Counted from the first letter of the stretch, positions 46,453-58,480 are shown. The stretch is DNA of 64,000 nt from Adiantum capillus-veneris (GCA_014529385.2 CM043952.1:63104870-63168869), one strand, 5' to 3'. Numbers and translations are program-made. Notes: a model not told the origin generated them from the sequence alone.

Positions 46453-49400
46453 ATGGATTCCGCTAAGTCATCGACAACTAAGAGAAAAAGACCAACCATC
46501 AAGGATGCTCTTGCAGAAGCAGAACCTTTTGATATTCCAACAGAAACCCTCAAGCCAACCAAGACTTGGGTGGAGGAAGCAGTACTAGAAAAAGAGGGAA
46601 TAAAGATCTACCAGGGGACTTTCAGAGATCCTCAAGGGCAATCGGTCGATGTACCTATGATCCCACGAGAATTAGTGGATTATAGCAGATCAGAGAACAT
46701 CAGCAGATACTTGGAAAAGGCTGACTTACACAGGTTCTTCACCTCGAGACCATCAGGTATAGACACAAGAAGAGTGTATGAGTTGGCAACATCCATTCAG
46801 AAGGATGGGAAAGCCACGTTGACAGCCATGGATGGAGAAACAGTTGAAGTACAGATCACTCCACAGCTCATTGCAGATGCATTGAAGCTGCACAACAAAG
46901 GGAGTTCTGTCAGAGAAAGAAGGGAGGCCATAGAGGTCTATGGATCAAAGAAACAAAATACAACCTACGGAGATATGGCAGATCAACGAGCAGCAACCCT
47001 TTGCCGATTATACAACCAGTTTCTCCATGTGTGCAGTAAAAGACCGCAGAAGTATACTACACCACCCCATGCCATTGCGACAATCATCACATGGGCACTG
47101 AAGAGCAACATGCCAAAAGAGGTGAATTATGCTCAATACATCCATGAGCAAGTAATCGCCATGCACAACCAGAAGCCAAAGTACATAGGAGGAGGAGAAA
47201 TCCTAACAAGAATAGCTTATGAAGCTATTGGAGCGAGGGATCAAGGGCCACGGGTTCCCTCCCAGAATGAGTGGCTTAGAGAAGCCGATGAAGAGAAAGA
47301 ACAGCAAGAAGTATCCAAGAGGGCGTCCACAAGAGCACACCGAAAACTAGAAATAGTTTCAGAACCTGAAGAGGCTGTGGACGAGCCGCTCAAGAAGAAA
47401 GCGAAGAAGAAGGCTGATCCCAAGCAAACCAAAAGTCAAAAAGCCGCAAGAATGGAAAGGCTAGTGGAGCAGTTTAGAGCGGAAAGAGCTCTAAAGGGGG
47501 ACTTTGAAGAAATGTGGGTGCCAGACCCCACTAAAGTCGGAACCAGCTCAGCCAGGCCACATGTTGATCAATATGATCAATATATTAGAGCTTATGAGGA
47601 GTCGGAGGCCATACTGGAGCAGCAACCTGTCGAGCCTTATACTGAAGAGGAAGTACAGCTTTTAAAAGCTGAGCTGAAAAAGGACGACAAGGAGAAGAAG
47701 GAAGTAGATGAGTCTACTGAACTTCGAGAGAAAGACGGGCAAGCAAACAAAGGGAAAGCCAAGATGACTGAGGACAATCAGCCCTCCTTTACTGATGTAC
47801 CAAGCCCGAAGAAGACGGAAATTATTGTGGAGGAGACCACAATAGAAATAGAAACAGAAGTTATGGAAAAGCCGGAGGCCGGGACCAAGGAAAAGGAGAT
47901 AGATCCAGTTCAGCAAAAGAAAGATGATTATGAGGATCTGGTAGCGATCGGATACAGTGAAGAAGAGGCCCTGGAGGCAGTTTATGGGATATCCCTACGA
48001 AAACAAGATGATCGGGAAGGGATGAAGGAAAAGACAAAGGGTACAATGGAGAGTGAAGAGAAAATGGACGAACAGAACATACTAGAAGAGCCGAAGCCAT
48101 TGGAGGTGGTGGCAGAAAGAGCTGTCAAGTTGACAGATGAAGATGAAAATAACATGCACATGGTGCATGAACTGCTCAGCAAAATTAAAGAAAGATCCAG
48201 AGCAAAGGAAGTAGCAATTGAGACAGCAAAACAAAAGGAAGCAGAGTTGCAGAAGAAGTTAGAGAATGCTATGACTGAATCTGAAAGTCATAAAGCATCA
48301 CTCTACGACGCAGAAAACGAGAGAGACGGCTTGATACTCCAACTAGCCGAAGCTTCAAGAGAGGTAACAAGTTCACAGGAAGCAAAGGAGCGAATAGAAG
48401 ATGAGCTGGAGGCAGCCAAGGATGAGCTCATTGAGCTAAGGGAAAGAGTCGAACTTCAAGAAAGGACAATCACGAGACTCAGGACCACCCCTAGAGCTAG
48501 CAGAGCAGGAACAAAACAAGAGGGAGCCCTCGTACCAGCTCTGGAAGATCAGGTCAGAAGTTTGCAAAGAGAGCTAAGGTTAGAGCAAGTGCAAAGATTA
48601 CACATGGCGGAGGGATCATTGGCTGCAGAGGAGAGGCTCACAACAGAAAACCAAACACTAAGGACAGAAAATGAGGCCCTCCGCAAACAGCTCCAAGACC
48701 TCCAAGAGCAACAAAGAAGAGAAACAGAGACACCACAAGAAGAAGCAGGGGGAGCAGCCATAGAGCTACCAGAAACTGGAGAGGCAACCACAATTGAAGA
48801 TCCAGCCCCAGTTCAAGAAGTGGCCTCAACTTCAGGAATCTCTGAAGAAGAAGAACAAAGGCTCCAGGACCAAATAGAAAAGTCAACAGAGGAAAGTGCC
48901 AAGGCGGAAATGGAATGGGAAAGGAGACTCCTCATCTCCATTAGACTTCAAGGTTTAGACACAAAAGTGCTCCATGAAGAGTGGATGCAACCCAGCCTGC
49001 CTTTCCCTCTGATGAAATTTGAAGTGATAAAGACGAAAAAGAGAATAGAGGAGGAGCAGTATGTCGCTCTTTACGAAGGCGACATCACAAAAGATGAACA
49101 ATCAAAGAAGATTGTAGATTCTCAACCTAGATGGAGGAAAGGTTGGCTGAACAAATACCCAGCCTACCTCATCTACTTGGTAGAGGCTCCAAAGGAGATT
49201 CGGGAGGAGGCAACCTTCTGCCCGGTGCCAAGAGTCAGAAACTGGAAAGAGCATGGCAGGATTGCAGAAAAGAAGCCAAATTGGCTTAATTATCCCAGGA
49301 TGCTAGGACCAAAGGAAGGAGAGAGAATAGGTAAAGCCTACATGGTGAAAACCCTAACGGGCACCATCAAACTCTTTACTGGCTCTCCTGACCTTTCGTG

Positions 49401-49728
49401 TCAGATGCTAAAGAAAATCTGCAGGACTCTCTTAGCATGCATTGAAGTGTTCGCGCCAGATAAAGCCACGACCTCGAGTCTACTATCGATGGCCGACACA
49501 GTGACGGATATGATGTATGATCTTTCATTGCAGCCATCACCAAAGGTGTTACATCTCTTATACCAAAGAATTATGTTTTTGCCTAGCTTTCACATGCAAA
49601 CATTCGAAGAAGCTTTCTACACCGGCTTTTTCACTCACGAAAGAAAAATATTCGGCCCAACCTTGACCATCGGCAACCTACGCTACGAATCACATTTGCA
49701 GATGCTCAAGACGACAGGACTCTATTGA
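46453..49728 (+). CDS. B: 1091-residue aORF with coiled coils
   Basis: A single uninterrupted frame from ATG (context CCATGG). About residues 30-280 form a globular region with YQGTFRDPQGQSVDV, FFTSRPSGIDTRRVYELA, VEVQITPQLIADALKL and PPHAIATIITWALKS. This is similar in layout to A's aORF and recalls the 'putative plant transposon protein' domain (inference from memory). A basic KKKAKKKADPK stretch near 313-325 could be a nuclear localisation signal. Acidic regions follow, then a long coiled coil at about 570-790. A C-terminal globular part (about 840-1091) contains WRKGWLNKYPAYLIYLVEAP and ends at LKTTGLY. No signal peptide or membrane segment is seen, so an envelope role is unlikely. Its position after integrase suggests expression from a spliced or internally initiated RNA. 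Function unknown. Confidence 0.9.
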   Translation: MDSAKSSTTKRKRPTIKDALAEAEPFDIPTETLKPTKTWVEEAVLEKEGIKIYQGTFRDPQGQSVDVPMIPRELVDYSRSENISRYLEKADLHRFFTSRPSGIDTRRVYELATSIQKDGKATLTAMDGETVEVQITPQLIADALKLHNKGSSVRERREAIEVYGSKKQNTTYGDMADQRAATLCRLYNQFLHVCSKRPQKYTTPPHAIATIITWALKSNMPKEVNYAQYIHEQVIAMHNQKPKYIGGGEILTRIAYEAIGARDQGPRVPSQNEWLREADEEKEQQEVSKRASTRAHRKLEIVSEPEEAVDEPLKKKAKKKADPKQTKSQKAARMERLVEQFRAERALKGDFEEMWVPDPTKVGTSSARPHVDQYDQYIRAYEESEAILEQQPVEPYTEEEVQLLKAELKKDDKEKKEVDESTELREKDGQANKGKAKMTEDNQPSFTDVPSPKKTEIIVEETTIEIETEVMEKPEAGTKEKEIDPVQQKKDDYEDLVAIGYSEEEALEAVYGISLRKQDDREGMKEKTKGTMESEEKMDEQNILEEPKPLEVVAERAVKLTDEDENNMHMVHELLSKIKERSRAKEVAIETAKQKEAELQKKLENAMTESESHKASLYDAENERDGLILQLAEASREVTSSQEAKERIEDELEAAKDELIELRERVELQERTITRLRTTPRASRAGTKQEGALVPALEDQVRSLQRELRLEQVQRLHMAEGSLAAEERLTTENQTLRTENEALRKQLQDLQEQQRRETETPQEEAGGAAIELPETGEATTIEDPAPVQEVASTSGISEEEEQRLQDQIEKSTEESAKAEMEWERRLLISIRLQGLDTKVLHEEWMQPSLPFPLMKFEVIKTKKRIEEEQYVALYEGDITKDEQSKKIVDSQPRWRKGWLNKYPAYLIYLVEAPKEIREEATFCPVPRVRNWKEHGRIAEKKPNWLNYPRMLGPKEGERIGKAYMVKTLTGTIKLFTGSPDLSCQMLKKICRTLLACIEVFAPDKATTSSLLSMADTVTDMMYDLSLQPSPKVLHLLYQRIMFLPSFHMQTFEEAFYTGFFTHERKIFGPTLTIGNLRYESHLQMLKTTGLY

Positions 49729-49765
49729 CCAAGCCTAAAAGTCATGTCAGGGACGACATGAACGC

Positions 49766-49777
49766 GGAGGGGGGGAG
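49766..49777 (+). promoter_or_regulatory. Polypurine tract of B
   Basis: GGAGGGGGGGAG directly abuts TGTTGAGCC of the 3' LTR. Confidence 0.93.
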
Positions 49778-50079
49778 TGTTGAGCCAGCAGAGGAAGTGT
49801 TGAGCCAGCAGAGGATCACACCCACATTTTTGCTCACACCCATCATTTTGTAACCATTGATTGTAATAAATGTCTTTCCGACATTAATTTTGATTTGAGC
49901 CATTCATTAAGTAACGGGACTCAATTGAGTTTCCAGCTTGTAATCCCGAAGTAATTTCACATGTTGATGTAAATAATTAGAGATGTTCTCACCTCCAAGG
50001 CTGAGGTATATAAGCCAAAGTTTTGTAACCTAAGAGGAGTCAATTAATCAAAGTGAGTTTTTGAGCGCCGTGACTGTGT

Positions 50080-50168
<89 letters not shown>

Positions 50169-50792
50169 TTATCTTCTTGCTACGCGAGCTACGGGGCCGC
50201 CATTGGAGAAGCGACACCGCCATTGTGTTAGCAACGGTGAGAGCTACGCACAGATACCAAGAGTGCGCGCTATCGGCTTCTACGTGTGGTAAGTTCCTAC
50301 GAGCTTCGGTGTGAGTTTTCTTCCAACTCGTGTGTCGGAATAGAGCGTGCAGCATATCTACAGAACCACAACGAGTAGAGCTACACATTAGTACCATCGG
50401 GGTCAAGTTTCGGTCACCTATATTTTTTGGCCTGTCTTCATACGCGTTTACCGCATGGAGTGGTTATAGGTTGATTTTGCAGTTCAAGTCTTTAGGGTGT
50501 TGTTCTTACCTAGTGTATAGACTTCCCCTTGAGTTTGAGATCGATTCAATGATTCTAGATCCTGTTTCGTATAGCATTCGTTCGTAGTACGGATTTCAGT
50601 CACTTGCGTATTTTAGAACTTAGATTTGATTTCCTTAGTAGTGATTGTCATTAGAAGGTCGAGTAGGTGATTTGACACCCACCTAGTTGTTTCCATGCGC
50701 TTGCGGGTCAAGCTCCGTCCTCGTCTGACAAATTCTGTTGTTGGTTGAGTTCTCGCTATTTAGCTTCCGCTAGCGGCGTAACCGCCTTAACA
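49778..50792 (+). repeat. 3' LTR of B
   Basis: 1015 bp with (GA)n at 50082-50166 and the TCATACGCGT half-site at 50438-50447. Differences from the 5' LTR are scattered substitutions, mostly transitions. Confidence 0.95.
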
Positions 50793-51060
50793 AATCCCTA
50801 CCCAAACTCATAGCCTTGTATCCCCTTTTAGCAAAATTTTCACACCCTTTATCTATTTGATCCCTTCCTATGGTATTTGCCTTGCTCCTCCTGCACAATA
50901 AATCTCTTTTGAAAACTTAGGCTTAGTCCAAGCAAGTCAACATGCTCCAATCTAACATCAAAGTTAACCCCATGCTTTCTTGGTTCAAATACATGCCTAG
51001 AGTTTCTGGTCTTTCTATACCTTACACTCGGTTCCTGAATGATAGATGAGGTTAGATTGG
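50793..51060. other. Flank of B without recognised gene
   Basis: Starts with the TSD AATCC and is the continuation of 31517-31607 before B inserted. No feature recognised. Confidence 0.5.
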
Positions 51061-52129
51061 CCCCATCTTTCTTTATATAAACAATCCCAAAGAGGAACCC
51101 CAATATAGCTTCCTAGCCCCTCACCCTCCAAATAGCCCCATTATTTGCCTATTGTTCTCGACTACGTTTATGCTTCTTATCGACACAAACCCCAGTATAG
51201 CTTCCTAGCCCCTCACCCTCCAAATAGCCCCATTATTTCCCTATTATTCTCGACTACATTTATGCTTCTTATTGACACAAACCCAAATCTTAGGGACCTT
51301 GATGACTTTAGATATGATTTATCTTTAACATTGGGACTACCTACTAATCAACTCTTTTTTCACATGAACCACCATTATTCCCTTCTCAACTCCTTGGGAA
51401 ACCCTTCTACCCATTCAATGCAACCCCAAAATGACATTCCTTGTCGCCTAAACCCTCCCTCTAAACAAATCTAGATCTTGTATTTAACCTTTCTCCATCC
51501 CAAATGTAGTCCTCAACCCAATGTTTTAATCCACTCTTTCTTCACCTAGGCTCTTTTCACCTATGATGCCACACCCAAAACCTATCCTAATTGTTAGTTA
51601 CTATCTCTTATAAAACTACTAACCTACAGTCTCAAAGTGGAAGCTGAAGCACTCAAAGGCTAAAATCCTAATAAACTCTCTATCCTGCTCTTTTCAAATG
51701 AAAGCCGAAGCATACAAAGTACAACTAGTCTAATGGCACCACTTCTCAACTGTCATAAGACTTATTTAAATTCATAAAGAATGAATAGTCCATTTGTACC
51801 TCTTTGCACATGTCATAAACTTATCCCTGTCTCACTTACCTTTTGACTCCTAACTTCAACCACCTTTTTGATGGAATCCCCTCTTGTACATCTCCTAGTT
51901 CTTAAATGAACATTTCTCAAGCCCCTAAAGCAGTAACTGAGGTTTACCTCACAAACTCTAGTTAGCATGCTCAACCTCTAAATATATCACCATGAGATTG
52001 TAAAAACTTGCCTTGATGAGAGCTCAAAGGTCGAAACGCGTTGGCCCTTTTACAATCTCTCTTGCCTTATTTTACATTTTTCTCTGTCTTTTGGAAAGGA
52101 TCACATGTTGGGTTTTACATTTTTACAAG
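51061..52129 (+). repeat. Repeat block Q' (copy 2)
   Basis: Matches 11181-12247, including the internal 92-bp duplication. It is followed directly by P', the reverse order of copy 1. Confidence 0.82.
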
Positions 52130-53350
52130 TAATGTCAGATTTTTCCTAGAATTGAAAGTGCATAAATTGATAGTTTTATGTGGTAATTTGCATTTTTGAT
52201 GTGCTACTTGTATGCTTCGATGATTCAATTGCATGTGCACTAAAATTAAGTGTGTGTACACCTAATTTTAGGTGTGTGTGCACTATTTTGCCCTTGTGTG
52301 TGCCCTTGAAAATCAATGTGTGCTTAAGGATTTTGCAAGTGTGATGATTGATTTGTGATATGGTCATGCCCAATGAGACATTTGTGTATTCAATTTGCAA
52401 AATTGACTTGATCAAAGCTTGTGTGTGTGCACCTAGAAATTGGTAGAAACTACGAGTCATTAGTTCGAGTGTGCATAAAAATAGGTTAATGTGCATGATT
52501 AATCCAATGTTTGATTGCAAATTTGATGTGCGCAATGATTAATTTTTACGTTTTTGAGCTCAAAACAGGGATTTACATACTCCAACTCTGTCAATTTTTG
52601 ACCTAATTTTGCCGGTTTGATTACCTAGTTTTGACTTTTGTTGGCAAAATTAATTGGCAATTGAATCGATGTGTTAATTGTGATTTGATTTGGTTGCGGC
52701 ATTGTTTTCTGTTATTTGCATTAATTTTCAATTAATTTCTTAAGAATTTGATAAATTACAATCTTAACGAGCTATTTTGGATGCATAATTAGGCATGATT
52801 TGGAGCGATTTTGTGCCCTCAATGGTTTTGTGTGCTTTGCTATTTTTGGGGGCCGGTTTATTGATTTTGTTGTAATTGGCATTTTTGGTAAAACTATTAT
52901 TTTTGGTTGGCTTGTACGGGTTGAAAATGTTTGAATGTGATTGGTGATATTTTATTGAGATTTATGAAATTTTACGAAAAAGTTTTGGAATTTTCGGCTA
53001 ATTTTGGCATTTTCAAAGATTTAAAAAATAAAAATTGAAAATTGGCTCCGATATAAGCCGGTGATTGCTCATGAGGTTCAATTCACACTCGGAAAAAAAA
53101 TTGACGCTTGTTTTGCAGGCTCGACGGTGAAACTTCGAGGTTCGGCGTAAAATTGATTTTGATGAGTCCTTTCATTGAGAACTTCCTCTTGTTGTGACTA
53201 AGGTTTAAAAAAAGATTCCCTTCCTAGCAAATAAGCATGCTTTTTATCCCTTCTCCCCTCCTTACACTCTCACTTCCATTCTCTCTCTTCTTTGAAAAGA
53301 AAGGCGCTTAGTATGTCTCCAGACTCCCACACTCTCTCTCTCTCTTTTCC
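52130..53350 (+). repeat. Repeat block P' (copy 2)
   Basis: Matches 9890-11150, with a 27-bp deletion and small changes. It starts at AATGTCAGATTTTTCC exactly where Q' ends. Confidence 0.8.
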
Positions 53351-53399
53351 CACTGTCTCTCTCTTCCCTCCCCTATGCCCTCCTCCGCTTGATAAGTTT

Positions 53400-53401
<2 letters not shown>

Positions 53402-53463
<62 letters not shown>
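53402..53463. repeat. (C)37 followed by (CT)n
   Basis: 37 consecutive C bases (53402-53438) run into about 12 CT units. The G-rich strand could form quadruplexes, and the CT part could form triplexes. A shorter run of 10 C bases followed by (CA)n lies near 53746. Confidence 0.9.
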
Positions 53464-53468
<5 letters not shown>

Positions 53469-54556
53469 CGAAGCAACGATTATTGTCTTATGTCATCGTC
53501 CCTTGCCTAAATCGTCAATGCCAATTCACACCATATGCTTCTTGTGATTTTCGCCATCAACAACTGGGTTACTGGATCCACTTTTAACTGTTGCGTGCAT
53601 AGATGTAAAGTGGTTGTGGACCCCCTCACCTGTTGACCATGAGGTGACCAAACACTGCACGACGGACAACTTTACGCTCGCTCTCACTCTCTTTCTCTGT
53701 GGTTGGCTGGTAGCTCATGGTGCCATTGTTTGCGCTATAGTGAACCCCCCCCCCACACACACACACCCACACTCACTCACTCGTGTGTCGTGTCTTGTGC
53801 TGATTTCTCTCCTATGAGCCAAAATTGCTAGTCGGGTTTGAGATTTCGACCTTGCCTTGGAAAAATTGGCAAAATCCGAGTTGTAATACTCGATAGAGCA
53901 CAAAATTTGGCCTACAAAGTTGGAAAAACCTTCCAAACTGGGTCTTAACCCCTTCGAGTAGGAAACATCATTGTTCTGGCCTAGTTTTGCACTTCTGTCA
54001 AAGAACACATGCAAGCTAGAAGTGATGGTGCCCACCACAAATTAGCAAGTGAAAGCAATTGCATTGCAAGTTGGGCTTATGATTAGATGACCAACGGTAC
54101 AATTCACATTTGGTTGCAGATTAAGCTATTCAGAGCCATTAATTCATTGTTTGAAAGGATTGCAATTAACTTTGATGCAATCGAGCTAGATTTTTCCTAC
54201 TCTTATGAGTCTACAAAGCAGTCAACTGCCAAAATTGCTTTGGCAAAAGTAGTCTTGTCAACTCGAAACATCAAAATCCCATTGGGCGGCAACCAAATGT
54301 GCTAAAGGATAACTTTACAAATCAAGCACAACATTGACTTAAGTCAAGCCAAGGATTCAAGTGAACCAAAGCTAGCCAGTAGCAACGATAGAATATGCAC
54401 AAGTGCAGTAGAGAAAATCTTATAGCTATATGACTACATTGCAGATAAGGTTTATATGGAGATTCAGAAGGTCATAGGTATCTGATGAGCAACAAAAGCA
54501 GCACAAGAGCCAAGATCCTATTGATTAGAGTGAATCCATATCCAAAGAGCTCCTAG

Positions 54557-56290
54557 ATGTTCATAAATTTTAGTGAAGCTAGGTATTGCAAGCTCAAAGA
54601 TGAGGTGTACATAGAAGTACACAAAATTGATTCAAGTAGCTATCCAGATATCTACACAAGCCAACGAATCATACAATTGGTGCATAAGCAATCCGGATAC
54701 TTGTACATGGACTACAATGATCGAGTCTACAAATGGAAGACCCAACAAATCAGCCAATTGAAGCTAGTCTTATTGAAGAACCAAGTCAAAGGCAATATAA
54801 AGGTCAATATAGAGGCAATCTACATCCCGATGCTCAATGTTCTAAAGCAGACATTGAAAACTTGGCCAATGCAAAAGCAAAAACTTTTAGCAAGAGCTTG
54901 AGATGGACAAGCCAATTGAAGTGCCACCCGTAATGATGTACTGCTTAGATTATGGAAGAAAAAGTGGAAATTTTCCATAGGATTGTCCCAAAAATCCGGA
55001 CAACAGGGACATAGCAATTGCAAAAGAAAATTTTGATGTAAGTGCATCTAGCTCGTCAATTTTGATCCGTTCAAATTCTCATGAATTACCACTAGAAACA
55101 CCAATTAAAGCACGTCAAGTTCAAAATTTGCATGAAGATGCATAGACACTTGAAAATTTTGAATTGGAACCTCTAAACAACAAATTCATGCATGAATTTA
55201 GTCAAAATCTCTAGTTATCACCGAAGGTAAAAATGAGTGCTATCCACGACCAATAGTGTGCAATCATTCGTGAGTCTAAGGGACACATCAAAACAAATTT
55301 TGTTAGCATTGTATGGCTCACATAATTCTTATGCACATTATGTAGACCAAGAAGGGAAAATGTATAAAAAGAGTCGACTAGTGTTTGAAAGGCCTACATA
55401 CCAACTCATAGAGTTGTTCCCAATGATAGATAAGGAAAGGATGGTTTATCTTAGAGGAAATAATCTATTATAGCCCATCCTCTCTAGAGCTGAATGACAT
55501 TACCCGAGTGAACCCAGAAATCTGTCCAAAGCAAAACTCTCACCCATTCAAAGTCAAGCTTTAACGTTGTGACCAGACGAGAATATATTGTGACCAAAAT
55601 GCACGTAGATATAGACAAGAGTCTAAGATCTATGATGCCTGGGGTACTGAAACCATAGAAGCTCATGTCATAGGAGGCCCACGAGATAGACAATATCAAG
55701 GTGAAGATAATGCAATTTGCAGCTTAACTTGGGGAGACATTTGCCATTTTTCACTGAGGTACATAGGACACTATGTAGAAGATTTGCAGATACTATGTTT
55801 CACGGAGGTGCATAGGACACTATGAAGAAGGTTTGCAGGTACCAACCATCGACAATGCAACACATTATATGCCTTCACAGTCACAAAATGAGATCAAACC
55901 AGAGCCAAATAGTGTTGAGTCCTTTATCATGGAGAAAGCTATAGTGATCACCCTAGGAAGGGGAGCCGAGAATCCATCAAGCTAAGCTCTTCTACTAGGA
56001 ATTGCAACATCGATTAGAAGCCCTAGAACTTCTAGCCAACCCCCTTCAAAGAAAAATCCATTACCGGATCATATAGTTGTTGGAAATTCCCAATTGACCT
56101 AGATTCCATCAAAATCTAATGACAAATGCTTTTATGAAGATCATCAAGGGCAAAAGTTTCAATTGACTTCCACAAGTCAAAGTCAAAAGCCAACAAATCT
56201 AATAGTGTTCAAGAAATTGCATGTGAACAAGCTCACATATGCATATCAAGATGCAAATGGCAATGAGTACTAGCAAGTACATGACTTTGT
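54557..56290 (+). pseudogene. E: gag-like remnant
   Basis: Broken frames contain a recurring pattern Y-x-D-x-x-x/G-x-x-Y: YMDYNDRVY (about 54.71 kb), YVDQEGKMYKK (about 55.34 kb) and YQDANGNEY (about 56.24 kb). The gag region of B contains AAYDKYGRQYS. This may be a repeated strand-turn-strand unit, and the link to gag is an inference from position. Stops and frameshifts are frequent. Confidence 0.4.
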
Positions 56291-56639
56291 ACAAACCCCT
56301 ATGGATGGTAGGACTAAAGCCAAAGATCTTTCCCACAGGGTGCAAAACCTCAAGCTGCCAAAACAGGTGAGAAATAGCTCAAAATTGAAGGAAGCAAAAT
56401 CTCAAAAAGCAACACAAAGGTAAATCTCCTCCAAAGAGATAGATTTTGCCAGAAATCACAGTGGATCTTCTAAGATCAAAAGTTAAGAAATAAATCCCAA
56501 GAAGATCAGTGCAGAATTGTTGGTGAACATGAAGAAAATCCGTCAAGAGAAGTAAAGCTAGATTTTGATCTAGACAAGAACCTCATGTCTTTTTGCACTT
56601 GGAAAAAGTTTGGCCAACCACAGTTAGATGACGCTCCAG

Positions 56640-57241
56640 AATTTATTAGCATATTTGGAAACAAACAAGCAGAATGTTAGGGAATTATTTCCACCACCAT
56701 TCAAATAGGTTCAAAGACCCTCGTAGCTCAATTTCATGTGATTACAGTAAAAAGTGTATCAAACGACATCATATTGGGAATGCCACTTGCCCAAAAGGTT
56801 TTAGAGATACAAAGTTTAAATAAGATGCAGTCTTCAAAGACAATTGAGCACGAAGAAAACAAAAAATACTTACCGATGGAAGACGACACAAAGTCCTCAA
56901 GTACAACTGAAATGGAGATCGATGCCAAAGCAAAGCTTATTGAAGATGATTCATCTCCAACTAGCAAAATCCGAGATGATCTGGAAGTAGATCAGGCAAC
57001 AACAAGTACTATTCAAACACAACAGACATCCACAATAGCCAATGAGATGGAAGCAACATCAAAACCAGAAGTAAAGAAGATTAAAGCTACAAAATGCGAG
57101 GAAGAAATAGAAAATCAAAAGGTCAGTCACTCATTGCCAACTGAGTCAATAGATGGAAGTCCTAATGGAAAACAAAGTCTCAAATCATCTTCCATGGAGA
57201 CCAAGCTAAAGAAAGATGAGACCATGGCAAAAGCAGAATAG
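56640..57241 (+). pseudogene. E: first retropepsin end and linker
   Basis: TLVAQFHVITVKSVSNDIILGMPLAQK is split-free at its end and matches the C-terminal half of a retropepsin (DIILGxP). The catalytic half is not recognisable. A Lys/Glu/Ser-rich linker of about 150 codons follows and ends at a stop at 57241. Confidence 0.55.
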
Positions 57242-57249
57242 AGGTATTC

Positions 57250-57615
57250 AAGAGTACCATCAACGAGAATAGCAATAGTCCTCAATAGTGCAAATGGAGC
57301 AAGTGTGAGATGCAATGCTCTATTGGATAAAGAAGCAAAGTGAAATATAGTCTCAGAGAACACCAAAGAATCCTTGAGATTACTCCATGCAAGCAAGATA
57401 GTAGAGAAATCATGGGTAAGGCTACAAGTCAAGGAGAAATGGTTGCTACTCTTAGTATGCAAAAGCGTGCAGAGCAGGTAAAGTTTCAAGTACAACCTTC
57501 AAAATACATGCTTGTAGATGTCATCCTTGGACATGAGTGGCTAGATCAACACAAAGCATACAAAGAAGATACAATGCTATTACTCTCTTTCTCAAGTGGT
57601 AGTAAGAAGCAATAA
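57250..57615 (+). pseudogene. E: second retropepsin remnant
   Basis: ASVRCNALLDKEAK corresponds to the xALLDSGAxx active-site strand, with DSGA decayed to DKEA. In a shifted frame MLVDVILGHEWLDQHKAY gives the domain end. The order protease end, linker, protease resembles PR1 and PR2 of B with pol removed between them. Dead copy. Confidence 0.55.
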
Positions 57616-57701
57616 CAGGTACCACTAATGTTGGATTTAGAGTTGCAAAAGTCACAAGAATTAAGGACACATCTTACAGACAAAGGTAAAGCTAAAGTGG
57701 A

Positions 57702-58398
57702 TGTAACATTTATTGCACTAGTAACTTGTGTGTAGCGGAAATTGATAAAATAGTGAGCATTTTGTTAAGAACAAGTTCCTAATGAGCATAGAGAGAGTAC
57801 TTAATTGCAGAAAGCAACATAGCAATTACACCTAGTTAGTTTGGAATAGAAAATACTTGAAAAGAGAGAGAAATAGAACAATTGACAACAATTGAAGACC
57901 GGATTTACATGGAGCTGGACCCACCTCCATAAAGGCTTTGTATTACAACTTCTCCCATCAAAGGAGACTTTTGTACATGTGTTCCTTGACAAAACTCGTT
58001 GGTGCCATGAAGATGGAAGCTTCATGCACCAAATTATGCTTGAAAAACACACCTAATGGGCCTCTAGCCTTAGTCCCAAGACCTCACACACCTTCAAAAA
58101 TGGTGAGAGCTAGCAGGGAATGAGGAAAGATTGAGAGGAAGAAGATGTATCTTACGATAAAGAAGTATTCTCCTCATATAATCACTCTAATAGCATAGCA
58201 TAGCTTAGTATTAGCATGGTAGAGGAGATGAGCATGCCATTGAAGCTTGGCTCTTGGTTGGATTTGCATTCCATAGCCAAGAGTTGTTGGTGTAGGTCTC
58301 TACTTCTCAATGCTTGGAGAAGGAGATGGAGTTCTTGCTCAACACATGAGTTATGTGTGTGTCTGTGCGTGTAGCAAAAAGTAGATATACTAAAATGC

Positions 58399-58480
<82 letters not shown>

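Larger units (their letters stand above)
31608..50792 (+). mobile_element. B: 19.2-kb Ty3/gypsy element, recent insertion
   Basis: LTRs of 1019 and 1015 bp are flanked by a perfect TSD AATCC (31603-31607 and 50793-50797). The length difference is entirely in the (GA)n tract; about 9 substitutions (about 1%) separate the LTRs. PBS and PPT are intact. The order is leader with palindrome array, gag, PR, RT, RH, tandem HHCC, IN, second PR, Lys/Trp repeat protein, PPT copy, quasi-LTR, second palindrome array, 1091-residue aORF, PPT, LTR. RT and IN residues are intact, but the gag-pol frames are broken by seven apparent one-base losses. PBS type and RT motifs place it in the Athila/Tat branch. Confidence 0.95.
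53500..57701 (+). mobile_element. E: heavily decayed gypsy element (gag and protease remains)
   Basis: Scattered open pieces on the + strand show gag-like and retropepsin-like text related in style to element B. No RT or integrase motif is seen between the two protease ends, which lie about 0.75 kb apart. No LTRs were identified. Element D inserted at its right side. Boundaries are approximate. Confidence 0.5.

Noticed and set aside
46453-49728. Long coiled-coil ORF as a host myosin-like or kinetochore gene
   Set aside because: It lies between PBS and PPT of an intact LTR element, in the place of A's aORF, and has no introns.
46453-49728. Envelope-like protein
   Set aside because: No signal peptide, no hydrophobic membrane segment, no glycoprotein-like features seen.
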